DNA of 64,000 bases from Russula earlei (lineage: Eukaryota > Basidiomycota > Agaricomycetes > Russulales > Russulaceae): assembly GCA_025769875.1 (NCBI GenBank), contig JAGFNK010000080.1, forward strand, positions 1-64,000. Reading direction: 5' to 3'. Position numbers and translations under genes: made by a program. Of the stretch, positions 37,736-49,578 are shown one piece after another. A model generated the notes under the pieces. It did not search any database. It had not been told where the DNA came from and saw nothing but the letters and a program-made list of their open reading frames with translations. How positions within the stretch are numbered: position 1 is the first letter of the stretch; every line of letters begins with the position of its first letter.

Positions 37736-39880
37736 CGATTATCAAGAACGCCTTTTGTGGGATGGCGCGCGGTGAAAAAATTGTTTTCGAGCGTGCAAAT
37801 AGGGGTCGCGCGACAACGACAGCGTAGCGTATCCAAGCTCCTCCCTCCTCTCCCTCCTCCCAATGTCCTCTACCCCACTCCCGCCTTACTCTCTCTCCCC
37901 CGTGCGCTGCCATCCTTCCGACCTCCCCTGAAAACGCCACCGTCATCACGTTCGACACGTTCAAGAGCGGTCTAATCGGTGCGCGTTCGGTCTTCCCCCC
38001 TATTCGGTCTTTTTCCTCTCCGCCCTCCGCTCTCCTTTGCATAGTGCTGAGCATGTCATGTCTTCCAGGTCCAGATCGCGCGGTGCGCATGTGCGAGGCA
38101 GCCGTTGCCCTCTCCCTCTCCTCTGCTGCCCTCTCCTTGCCCTCTCATCCAGCCCCTCTCTTGACATTCACGACCGGTCAACGCCGTGCATGTACGCGGC
38201 CATTCGCACGCCAAAAAGGGGCCATTCTCGCGGCTTTCGAGAAATCCCTCAAAAAAAATTTCGTGGCCGCGTTGTCCTCTTCTCTCCTGTCCTCTGCTCT
38301 CTCCTCTGCCCTCCCTCTCCTCCACCCCACCCTCTCTGGACGTTCACGACGCGAAGCTGGGTTTCGTTTCTCTCTACCCCACTCCCAATCACAACACGAC
38401 GGTCATGACCTCCACCGCGACGATGGCACTCCGTGCGCGTTTCGTTTAAGTTTTTTTCTGCGCTCACTTTTCTTACCCCTTTCTCACTGAGACAGCACAG
38501 CTAGGACCACGGTGTTGATACAGCCGTGAAGGTCTGCCTCGAGTTGTGCACGACAACACGCGTCTTTCAGTGTGGAGGGATTTTTCGTGCTCGACGAGCG
38601 TGCGTCGTCCTTCAAACATGAACCCGGTGCGCCCCCCTTTTTTTTTTCTTATTTTCCTTTTTACTCGCTCTTTCTGACATCTCCTTACAGCGACAGCCCC
38701 CTTTTTTACGACGATGTATAACTCTCACAGTGGCAACCACAACGAGATGGCGATGACCACGACCGTGCGCCTTTTCTGAAAAAAAAAAAAAACGGGACAA
38801 CAGTCTAGCACCACAGTTCTCTCATTCTCTTATTTCTCTTCCCTCCCTCAGTGCAACGGCCCATTTGTTCTCTTTTCTGTCGTCTCTGACCTCTTCTCTT
38901 TTTTTCCCCTTTCCTTTGCTTCTCATCGCCTGGGCCCGCATTCCCCTCTCTTCCTCACGTTGATGACCGGGCCCCTTCGTTGACGCACTCGAGGAATCTG
39001 GCATGACGGGTGCGTTCTCGGTTAATGTTTGCGCGTTCACTCTCACCTCTCATCTGCCGCGGGATGGCCATTTGCGCCACGTAGCTCTCCACCATGGCTC
39101 AGGTCTAGGTCGCTCTGTGCACATGTACGCGGCCATTCGTGCGCCCAATCCCCACACTCGATACTCGGATGGCAAGACACGCGTGGCTTCACACGTGCGC
39201 AATTTTTGCCCGTTAAGCTGTGGGCGTGCATCCCACTCGGAGGTGGTGCGTTCGTCTCCCACTCTTTACCCCGAAACGCGACAGCATGTGGGATGTCTCA
39301 TGATGTGGGACACGAGTGCTGCTGGCACCCACGGTCGACCCACTGGCATGTTGATACGTGTTTTCCCCACAGACGGTGTGGTTTTCACCTTGATGTGCGT
39401 GTTTCTTTTTGTTCCCTTTTTCTTTCAAATCTCTGTCTGTGACTTGCCAGTTCCATCTGACCTTATTTTTCCCGAGGAGCGCGGTGATGACCCTCTGGGG
39501 GTGTCAACCCCTTAAGTCTCCCTTTCCAACCTCATCTCATAGCGACGGCACGACCACATTGGTTGAGTGATGGAGATTCTGACCGAGAACGGGGCGAGGG
39601 TGTGAAAGTGGCAGATGGGGTTGTGAGCAGTGTGCTCTCAGTGGAAGACATAGATATGAAAGTGCTGTATAGAGATAGGTCACAAAGCACTTCACAAAAA
39701 TCAGACTCAATGAAAAGGGACTTAACACTGTTGAGAATGAGGAGGGCTGAAATGAGTGAGTGGGCAGAGAAGAGTGGGTGAGCATGGGACTCAGGGGCTC
39801 AGGGGCTCGAATGCGATTGGGGGCCTCACCCGGACTGTGTGCGTGCGTTGTCCTTGCATTGCCTCCCAACATCAACCCCT
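37736..39880 (+). repeat. Pyrimidine-rich dispersed repeat tract (plus orientation)
   Basis: CT-rich on the plus strand, with no gene supported. It holds plus-oriented copies of the cores found reversed at 34-36 kb: TGAAAAAATTGTTTTCGAGC-GTGCAAATAGGGGTCGCGC near 37771, and GTACGCGGCCATTCGC near 38190 and 39125. Confidence 0.6.
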
Positions 39881-39996
39881 CCCTGCTGAACTCTCAAACA
39901 AACCTCTATTTGAAAAGTGAGTGCCTCCCCTCTTTGGCAGCTGGCTATTTTTTGAACATGTTCTTCACATGTCCTGTTATTCATTAGTCCTAAACC

Positions 39997-40330
39997 ATGT
40001 CTCACACTCCTCCCACATCTCCTCAACAATCTCACACTGCTGCACCTCCACTGCAGCATACCTGTGGTGTCTTGGGCAGTACTGAAGGGCATAGGACTCC
40101 TGCCAGACAACCTGTTGAATTTCAAGGACAAACATATCATCACTTACCAGACCAATTGGCTGCCCAATTGGCTGCCCTTCCACCAATGCCTGCTCCTCCA
40201 CAGCATCATGCTTGGACTCCTCTGACTTCTGTCCTTTCCCCTGCTCCTGTAAGTTAACTCCACCTGAATGTGGACATGTGTAATAAACACAACTTGCAGG
40301 CTTTCACAAGGTCAACTTTGGTTGCCTCTG

Positions 40331-40367
<37 letters not shown>

Positions 40368-43300
40368 CTCAAGCTCTGCTGCTGCTTCTGTCTCTGTCTA
40401 TGCAACTGGCTCTGCCACTGTGGTTGCTCCTGATCTTTCTACTAACCCTCCTTTTCCTCTTTCATATCCCAATAGGCAGTACCATCATTTGCCTGCTGAC
40501 TTGGCTGCTCAGCTTGCTACACTGCCTCCTCCTCCACAGAAAAGAGGTCATTCTTTCCCTCCTTCTGTATGTTTTTTTCAAAATATATTTATGGTCCACC
40601 TTGATTAACTTTTATTACTATAGAGTTATTCAATGGGCCTGATGCCTCCTAGCTCTTCTTCAATGTCAAGATTTCCTATCAATCAAGCTTCTATTCCTAT
40701 TCCTGCTCTCCCTCTCCCTCCTGCTCCTGCTCCTGCTCCATCTCCTGCCCCATCCCCTCACCCTTATCCTTATCCTCATGTTTACCCTGAAGATCCCTTG
40801 CCAGTAAGTTTTAAAAATTTAATTTGAGAAAAAAGATGCTTAAAAAAAAACAATTGTAGCATCTCGACATTGGCCAAGTTATGCTGCCACCTCCTCACCC
40901 CTTGCCAATTGCATGTTGTCCTTTTGATCCCACATGGGCTATTCATGACCTTCAAAGCATGAACATTGAATTCCCTTCTTGCCATGCACTGCATTGGCTA
41001 GATGAGTGCCTTGCCCACTCATCCAGGACAAATCCCATCTTTGGCATGTGCTGCTTCAGTGGCAAGATTGCTCTTCCTCCTCTTCACCCATGTCCCCTAG
41101 AGCTGTATGACCTCCTCACTGGCCAAGATCCTACTTCCAAACAATTTCACCTTCATATTCGCTCCTACAACAATGCCTTGGCCTTTACCTCAGTGGGAAG
41201 GCAGCTGGATCACTCTTTGAATCAAGGAGGACAAGGGCCTTGGGTCTTTAAGCTGCATGGGGAGCTCATTCACAGAATTGGGTCTCTTTTGCCACCACAC
41301 AGGCCTGATGTTGCCCCTTCATATGTGCAGCTCTACATTTATGACCCTGACATGGCCCTTAATGTGCGCATGGCTCATCCCACCAACTCTGCCCTCAATC
41401 AAAACACTATGCAAACTCTTCAGGACATGCTATATCGCTCTCATGCTGCAGTCCTGAAGTTCAGGCAGGCTTATGAGTTGACACGCCACCTTCCCAGGGA
41501 GCAAAACTGCACACTCTCACTTCACTTTGATGCTGCATGTGATAGGCATCGCTATAATTCCCCTGATGCTGCCATCAATGAGATTGCTGTCATTATTCCA
41601 GGTGAAGGGGATGAGCTCAAGCACTCACAGGACATCATCCTCTTTCTTAGGGAGGGCCATCTACAGCACATCTCTGACACACACCCCTTTTATCCCTCCT
41701 TGAGATATGTTCTCCTCTTTCCCACTGGGCAGCTAGGGGTGGTTCCCAAACATCCCCTATCAGAATGTTGATGGTGAGCCCACTCAGAATGAGAAGAAGA
41801 GATCTGTCTCTTTGGCTCAGTTCCATCGCTATCGCCTTCACATTCGCCCTCATCTCATTGACTCTCATCACATCTTCCTCTCTAGCAAGCTCTTTCCAAG
41901 AGTATGTCTGTGAAGAATGGGCCATTGCAGAGCAGCATCGCCTTAACTTTATCAAGCTGAATCAAGACCAGCTCAGGGTGGAGATCTATGAGGGTCTGGC
42001 AGATGCTGTTGCTGCCAATGTTGATGTTGACAGAGCACCAACTAGGCAAGAGATTCATCCTTTCCCTCCAGCTTCTCTGGCAGCACCAGAAACATGCAGC
42101 AGCATCTCCAAGATGCCTTGGCCATCAACCGCTTCTATGGTGGGGGTGACCTCTTCATCACCATGACTGCCAATCCCTCTCGGTCTGAGGTTCTGTCTGC
42201 TCTTCTCCCTGGGCAGACTGCCAATGAGCGCCCTTGACTTGGTGGTGAGAGTGTTCCATGCCAAGCTCAAGTCCTTGATCAATGACATTAAGGCTGGCTT
42301 CCTTGGTGATTGGGCTGCACACATGTACACCATTGAATTTCAGAAGAGGGGCCTTCCTCATGCCCACATCATTGTCTTCCTTCAGCCCCAGTCCAAGCTG
42401 CGCACTCCTGATCAGATTGACAGCCTTATGTCTTCTGAGTTCCCAGAGGACAATCCTCAGCTGCTTGAGCTTATCAAGAAGTTCATGGTTCACAGGCCCT
42501 GTGGCAACCAGAACAGGAATGCACCCTGCATGGCAAATGGCTCATGTTCTAAAGGGTTTCCCAAGCCCTTCAGAGAGGAGACTTCTGTCACTGAGGACTC
42601 TTATGCATGCACCAGGAGGAGGGACACTGGCCACACTCACCTCATTGATAGAAAGGAGGTCACAAACCAATGGGTAGGTCTGTCATTCCCCTTATCTCAT
42701 CTGGAAGTACAGGTGCCACATCAATGTGGAGTCTATTGCCTCTGTCAAGGCTGTCAAGTACATCTACAAGTATGTGTACAAGGGCCATGACAGGACCACA
42801 ATGGCATTTGGCAGGTGCATGGATGAGGTCAAGCTCTACTTGGATGCCAGATATGTCAGCAGCTGTGAGGCAGTGTGGAGACTCTTTCTCTTTGAGCTGC
42901 AGGAGCAGGTTCCCAATGTGGTGCGCCTCCAGGTCCATCTTCCTCATAAGCACACCATTGTTTTCAATCCTCATGATCTTGGGAAAGTCCCAGACAAGCC
43001 CACCACACTCACTGGATGGTTTGAGGCCAATGCTGCTGCTCCAGAGGGCTCTGACATTCTGGATCTTCTTTACCAAGATTATCCCTCCAACATGGTCTGG
43101 AATGCCAGCACTCACAGGTGGACTCCTAGGGAGAGTGGCTTTGCCATTGGGAGGATGTACTATGTGCACCCCACTTCTGAGATTGCTTCTATCTGCGCCT
43201 CCTTCTGACCTCTGTCAAGGGTGCAACTTCCTTTGATGACCTTTGCTCCTTTCAAGGCACCCTCTACCCTTCTTTCAGAGAGGCTTGCATTGCAAGAGGG

Positions 43301-43466
43301 CTCTTGGAAGATGATCAAGAGTGGCAGCAATGCTTGGAAGAGGCAAGTCACATGCAGACTGGGGCTCAGCTGCGCTACCTCTTTGTCACCATCCTCAAGG
43401 ACTGCATCCCTACTGATCCTAGGGCACTTTGGGACAGATTCTGGCCTTCCATCTGTGATGACCTCT
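39997..43466 (+). pseudogene. Helitron 2 Rep-helicase fragment, decayed
   Basis: Plus-strand relative of Helitron 1. The N-terminal exons MSHTPPTSPQQSH (39997), a Ser/Gly microsatellite exon (about 40320-40370) and MGLMPPSSSSMSRFPIN (40633) lead into ALHWLDECLAHSS and LHFDAACDRHRYNSPDAAIN (40881-41771). Rep pieces follow: FYGGGDLFITMTANPS (about 42130), GLPHAHIIVFLQP (about 42350) and YIYKYVYKGHDRT (about 42750). Single-base insertions break the frame near 41740, 41895, 42025 and 42235, with another change near 43175. Coding similarity stops abruptly at about 43466 (SICDDL), where the GTGAAAAAAT repeat begins, so the helicase domain is missing. Confidence 0.85.
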
Positions 43467-43469
43467 GGC

Positions 43470-44000
43470 GCGCAGTGAAAAAATGTTTTTCGTTCGAGAA
43501 AATAGGGGTCACGTGACGACAACGCATACCGCATCCCTGTCCATCCTGTCCTCCTCCCCCCATCTCCCGTCTCCTGTCTCCTCTACCCCTCTTCCGCCGC
43601 ACTCTCCTTCCCTCCTCCGCCATCCTTCAACCATCTTCCAGTTCAAGACATTCACGAGGAGTTGACAACGGTCTCAGCAGACATTTGGTGTGTTTTCGAT
43701 TTCCCCCCTCCCTTTTTCTGAAAATAGGGGTCGCGCTGCGTTTCACTTCATCCTTTCCTCGCCCCTCCCCTCACCTCTCCTCTACCCCGGTCTCTCTACT
43801 CGGGGATCTTAAGACCAAAATGGCCATGAAGACCATCCTGTGCAACCAACTGGCCTATGGGTGTCTCACGGGCATAGTGCGTTTTCACTTTTAGCCCCTT
43901 TTCTCCGCTTTCTCTGTCTCCTCTCTCTTTTTTCTTTCTTTGGTGCCCTTTCCTTCTCACTCATGTCTCCTTAACCAGCATGGTCAGGTTGGGTCATCAA
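43470..44000 (+). repeat. Dispersed repeat block truncating Helitron 2
   Basis: Starts GGCGCGCAGTGAAAAAATG, then AAATAGGGGTCACGTGAC and a long CT-rich tract. A second AAATAGGGGTCGCG lies near 43727. It matches about 35417-35930 in inverted orientation, including AAGACCAAAATGGCCATGAA (43811). Confidence 0.75.
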
Positions 44001-44129
44001 GCACTCAGTGTTTCTTTTTCGTTTTGGTGGGTTTTCGAGCGAGCGCCTTCGACTGTGCGTTGTACGCGGCCATTCGCATGCCAAAAAGGGGCCATTCTCG
44101 CGGCTTTTGACAAATCCTTCGCTCAGTCC

Positions 44130-46911
44130 AGTTGCGTTCTTTTCGCGGTGGGTTGAGTTACCATAAAAGGCGATTTTGTTGGCAAGAGAATCGGTACATC
44201 AATTATGCATTTAAATGTCACCAAATCATTTCTCAATTACATATTTAATGACTTATTTATTAGCTATTAGACAAATAAATTAAATTGATACAAAAAAAGA
44301 TTTTGTATTGTAAGGAACAGCAACAGTTGAGGCCATTAGAGGCAGTGGTGCGAGTCTGAAGGGACCTGGTGCAAGGGAGGTGGCGGCATTGGAGGGAGGG
44401 GGGTTCCGAGGGAGGGACAACAGTTCCCCGAGGGCACGCGTGCACGCATTCGCAGCGGCAGATGTTGCATCGGGCTTGGCGTGCTTGCCCAACTGTTCGC
44501 CCCCGGCGTATGGATCATCGTGAACACGGCGGCGCTTTCCCTTAGCGACGCTGATGCTTCGCGCTGTCAATCCCCGCGCATCGGGGAGACTGGTCCGTTG
44601 TTTTGGGCCCCATTTGAGTTTGACACCCATACGCTCGGCTGTCTCCGTCCATGTTTTCTCATTGGGCGCGATCACTTCCTTATCAGGTAAGACCTTGGAG
44701 CCTTGAATTAAATTGATTGCGGCTGCCAAACTGTATTTGGCGGCCCGCGTGGCCTCAACGATCTCCACTGTTTGATTAGCGTTTTCAAGCCTAGATGTGA
44801 GATCACGCGATAATGATATGATCTCCTGTGAGAGAGATACTAGGCTCTCCCTTGGTGTGGATGAAGAAGATGATGGGGATGGGGGGTCAGGTGATTTATT
44901 TGCACTTTCCTTTTGTGTGCTCCCCTCAGGACAGAGGTAGGGAAAGTGGATGTAGATTGCTGCAATGTGTTTGCAGAATCTAATCCGGGGATAATCTGTG
45001 CAATCACAAGTTGACTTCATCAGATCGATTGAGTAAAATGTGCCGGAACGGGACTGTGAAGCGACGTGAAAGCAGATCTCATCGAATTGCAAGATCAAAT
45101 CTTGTGAGATGCTCTCAGCACGGGTGAAAAATATGGCACCATGCGATGCACTAGAACAAATAATATTTGATTGATCCACCGATTGCGCTTGCCATCGAGC
45201 CAATGTGATTTGAGGACATGATGATATCTAAAATGATTGAGTCATCTTATCTTTAGATCAGGAGGATCACATACGCTTCGATCAACATGTTGGTGTCCCC
45301 TTCCTCAAAGATACGTCAATTTTTCCGGTAAACCATGGACCACATATGCACCACAGGCATCCATTGGGACCCAAGATAGTTCACAAAAGTTTCTGGAACC
45401 TGAGGATCAGTGGAGATCTCCTCCCAGATTTGTAGAAAGTCAGCCTGATCATCTGTATGTACCCATCTCTTGATCTTATCCCACAGATCAGGAGATTTGT
45501 TAGCATGGAAGTGTGATCGCATCGCGCGCAACACGTGCCACTTGCAAAGCCATATCCAACTTCCCGGATAGGCAATCTTGAGGGCGGCAATCTGCACGGC
45601 ATCACAATCTGTCATAATAATAGACGGCCGGATAGCCAGACTGGCATCCCTGACCCAATGGACAAAAAAGGATATTATTTCCTTTGTTCCATTGGATGCC
45701 AGCATCCAGGCAACAGGCACACCTATCTGGAAAGGTAAGCGCGCTAAATTGACATTTAGGAAATATTATGCACCATGTCCCCAGTGATCACGCGCGATCA
45801 TGGTAAATAATAAGAAGTCCGGATATTGAGTAATATTATGAGTTGCATCAATACCGATGAAGCCGTTCCCGAGGTGGCGGAATGCCTCCATTTGGAAAGG
45901 GGTCTGGATGCATAATACATATGCATCCTCCTGCAGATTTGATTGAGATGGGGCACTGTGCAGCCTGTCTTTGTAAAAAACATTTGTTTTTTCATCTGTA
46001 AACCTGTCCAACCAGAGCCTGGTGGAGATAGCATCCTCTGGATGCAGCCTGATAATCTCATCTTCCATTTCCCGGGCCATGCGGCTTACATCCCGGAGCG
46101 AGATGAATCGGTCTCGGCTGCCATCGGGCGATGAATCCTGAATATCATGTACCTTTCCATTATTAAGTTAGCGAATAAAAATAAAATAAAATCAATACAG
46201 GCACTTACTATTTCTCGTGGATCAACCTTCTTTGACAGCATGAATTTAATTTTATCACACACTATGCATGACATTCGTGTGTAAGCGAGATTAGCAATTC
46301 CAATTTCATGGGAATGCTCACTTGCATATTGTCCAAGAATGGTAGGCACGTCCATGTAAGACTTGATGACTATTCGGCAACGGCAACCCGTCTTCTTGAT
46401 CTCGGATCTCCATGTGCGATTGGGGTGCTTCTTTACATAACTCAAAGCTCCCCCAGATAGTTGGCGGGAGCAGACAAAAACCTTCTTTGTCCATCCCTGC
46501 CCATGCTTGGTGCTCGATGGAATCAATTCAATTGAGTGAGCCAATTCTTCTTGCCGGCGCCATGCATCAAAATTGGCTGCTGTCGGCCATTCTATGGGGT
46601 ATCCACCATGCTCCCGGTCATAATTGAGTCCTCCCCTCTTTCCAGAATTGGCAGTGATCTGGAAACATTGTGTCGCAAAAGGGGCGCTCGGGCCGGAATG
46701 GGCAGATGATGCAGATGGCACAGCAATCAATCGGAAACGAGATTGCATTTCTTTTTTTTTTTGGTAGGGGGAAAATGGTAAGGAGTTATCTTATTATTAA
46801 CCCACTTATATAACTAAATTACATCCGTTAACGCGTGATTGAAGTCCCGACTCTCTTGCTGACACAATCGCCTTTTATGGTAATTCAACACACCGCGAAA
46901 TGTCAAAGACT
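44130..46911 (-). mobile_element. MULE (Mutator-like) element, 2,782 bp
   Basis: Imperfect TIRs of about 75 bp share TTTTCGCGGTG..GTTGARTTACC and ATAAAAGGCGATT. They are flanked by a perfect 9-bp direct repeat GCTCAGTCC (44121-44129 and 46912-46920), the duplication size expected for Mutator-like elements. It encodes one minus-strand transposase. Confidence 0.88.
44280..46748 (-). pseudogene. MULE transposase, interrupted
   Basis: Starts MQSRFRLIAV at 46748. The N-terminal region contains a GCRCRIVIKSY and SEHSHEIG zinc-binding-like segment. The DDE transposase core follows: GNGFIGIDATHNITQYPDF (first Asp, about 45850), PSIIMTDCDAVQIAALK (second Asp, about 45610) and WLCKWHVLRAMRSHFHANK (about 45530). 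A C-terminal SWIM finger CDCTDYPRIRFCKHIAA lies near 44990. Introns are likely near 46155-46205 and 45730-45780. An in-frame TGA after VYRKN (about 45330) and a frame change around 45200 suggest inactivation. The product would have cut and joined the element's TIRs in the nucleus. Confidence 0.82.
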
Positions 46912-46920
46912 GCTCAGTCC

Positions 46921-47904
46921 TGGGCAGCGACGGCACATTTCATTTGGCGCCACACCCCAGTGAGCCTCCTTTTTCCTTTTTTCACTTTTCTGTCGTCTCT
47001 GACTCTAGCTAGATGTTCATGAAGGGTCAACACAGCGCATGTACGATCGCCTTTTATGACCGGGTGCACGGTGAAAACAATCTTTTTGCAACCGCGTGGC
47101 GCTGCGATTTGTCCTCTCCACTCCTGGCCTCTATGCTCACCCTCTGCCCTCCCTCTCATCCACCCCACCCCTCTCTGGACATTCACGATGTGTCAACACC
47201 ACGCATGTACGCGACCATTCGCGGGCATTCGCGCGACGACGGGTTTGTAAGGCCCAGACGCTGATTTGGTGCGTTTTCAGTTTCGCCCCTCTTGGAAATC
47301 CCTTGCACGGTCCTGGCGAGCAACAACAGGTTTTGTGTGGCACAGACACTCCTTTGGTGCGTTTTCGGTTTCAACACTCTTTTTTTGTTTTTTTTTTTTT
47401 CTGAAAATAGGGGTCACAGTGCCGTGCAGATGGTGCTTTCCTCTCCTCTCCCCTCTGCTCCACCCCGGTCTCCCTCTTCCCAGGCAGGCACATGATGCTT
47501 ACACCCTCTGGCCCCATTCCCCTCTCCTCCTGTGTCACTGGAGTGTGGACGATGACAACGACTCGGGCATGGCCATAGCCACCTTGCGAGGGCCACAAAT
47601 CATGAGCATAGCCCACGGCCACTGTGATGATCTGGCTGTCGTGACAGCGACATGCCCATGGCCGTGACGACGGCAGGTCCACCCGGCAAAAATTTCTCTT
47701 GCTCTCTCATCATCACGCATTCCTTTGCACCTCGATGCCCACTGCTTTACAATCTCCTCCAGCACGCGTGGCGACTCCGGCGTGTGACACACATTTTGTG
47801 CATTTTTGCCCTTTCTGTATTTTTTTTCTCTGCCTCCTCAGCTCTACCTTGCGTCCTTCCCCCGGCCCTGAAAACCATGCGAAGTTCGCCCGCTTTGCAG
47901 GCGG
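46921..47904 (+). repeat. Pyrimidine-rich dispersed repeat tract
   Basis: No gene supported. Contains GTACGCGACCATTCGCGGGC (47210), CTGAAAATAGGGGTCAC (47401) and CACGGTGAAAACAATC (47067), all variants of the nest's cores in plus orientation. Confidence 0.55.
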
Positions 47905-49417
47905 CATTTTTCGCACATGACCATTCGCGTGTTCGTGTTCATACCCCATCTCCTCACAGCAACAGCCTGGGCAGCACTGCGGTGATGACGCAGTCATCAA
48001 GGCGGTCCATGGGTGTCTCACCCTTTGAGTGTGTTTTCGTTCTTCTCCCTTCTTTCGCTTCTCCCTCCCCTCTTCTCTACTTTGCACAGTGCTGACGATG
48101 TCTTGCAGGTTCAGCTTGTGTGGTGCGCATGTACACGGTCATTTGCAGGCCCACAGGGGGCCATTCTCCCGGCTTCCAAAACCCCCAAATATTACTGGCC
48201 TTTATTTCGCCATGCACACATGTGTTTTTCCTTTCATTTACTTTTCAGTTTTGCTCTTATCCGCTCCACATTCAAATACCTGACCACATGCAGCACGCTC
48301 TCTCCCACGTGCACACTTTTCATGTGTGGAGCTCTGCTCAATTTTATCATATTCTTTGCTTTCTCCGTCGCATGCGCGATCTTCACACGTCGCAGTGATG
48401 TGGTGTATTACCGGTGCGTGCACGCGTGCGTTCATTCGTTTTTCCTTCTCTTTCCTCTTCAGTTTCTATCCAACACCCATTTCCGACCAAAGGATGTGCG
48501 GCCGGCGAATTTGCACAGGAACCCTGATGACACATGACGGTTTCCCACGCGCGCGAGGTCACCCGCTCAGTTGTGTGCGTTTTCTTGGCCAGCTCTTAGC
48601 CCGTTTCCTTCATTCACCATGTGGATGTGTCACACCAAATGCAATCCAGTTGACTATGTTACTTTCAGTGGATACAATGATCTCATAAGATTTTCCATTC
48701 ATAAATGAGTTGAATCTATATTCAGTTTTACTGGGCTGAGATGTAGCACTATGGTTGGTTGATACTGATTGGCAGTTGACTTGACAATATGATGAATTGC
48801 TGTCTTTGTTAGGTTGATGGTAAGAGTTCTGTTCTTGGTTGAGTTAGAGGCAGTTACTGATTGGCAGATGAGTTTCCTGTGCTATGGTGAATGGCTCCTC
48901 TTTCATAGGATGATAAAAGTTCTCTTGCTTCTCATGAGAAGTCTAATAACTGAATGGTGTTCAGGTCAATTTCAGTATCTGCTATATAGGTGGTTTGATG
49001 AAAGGAAGGGAAGAAGAATGTAGAGGGAAATTCTAATAAAGTAAGTGTAACAGGACATGAATTCAGTGTATTGATGATATGATATGGATTGTTCTGCTAG
49101 ATGACATGAAGATTACACATTCACTCAAAAAGGGATCATACCCAGTAATGAGTGATACTAAAGGCATATTAGGGCCTTTTAGAACCTGAATTTTGAACCC
49201 AAAGTGAAACATTTGAAATTCAAGGATTTTTCAGAGATCAACAATATAACTGCTAAAATGGGCTTTATAAGTAAACAGGATTACACATGATGATAATTGT
49301 GAGATTATGATATACCTCCTCTCCCTTTATCCAAAAAAGGAATTACACATGAAGAGAATGCTCATGGCCTGCCGAAGGTGCACCCCTTGGGCGTAGCCCA
49401 AGCAAGCTTCAGCTTGT
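47905..49417 (+). repeat. Right arm of the 1.5-kb inverted repeat, Helitron-type 3' end
   Basis: Inverted match to 36214-37735. Ends CAAGCTTCAGCTTGT at 49417, just before a short ATAAGT/ATGATG tract and the NLR copy 2 leader. Contains AAAAAAGGAATTACACATG-type motifs also seen (as AAAAAAGGATCACACC) before the Helitron 1 3' end. Confidence 0.8.
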
Positions 49418-49578
49418 GATTTAATATAAGTATAAGTATAAGTATGATGATGATATGATGATGATTTCTCTAAATGTGGTTGTGTTATCTGGCTCGGCTA
49501 TCGCCGACTTATCGGATATCCGAGTATCCCTGTCCTTGGAATTACCGAAACCTCTCCTACCTACCACGATAACATCCC

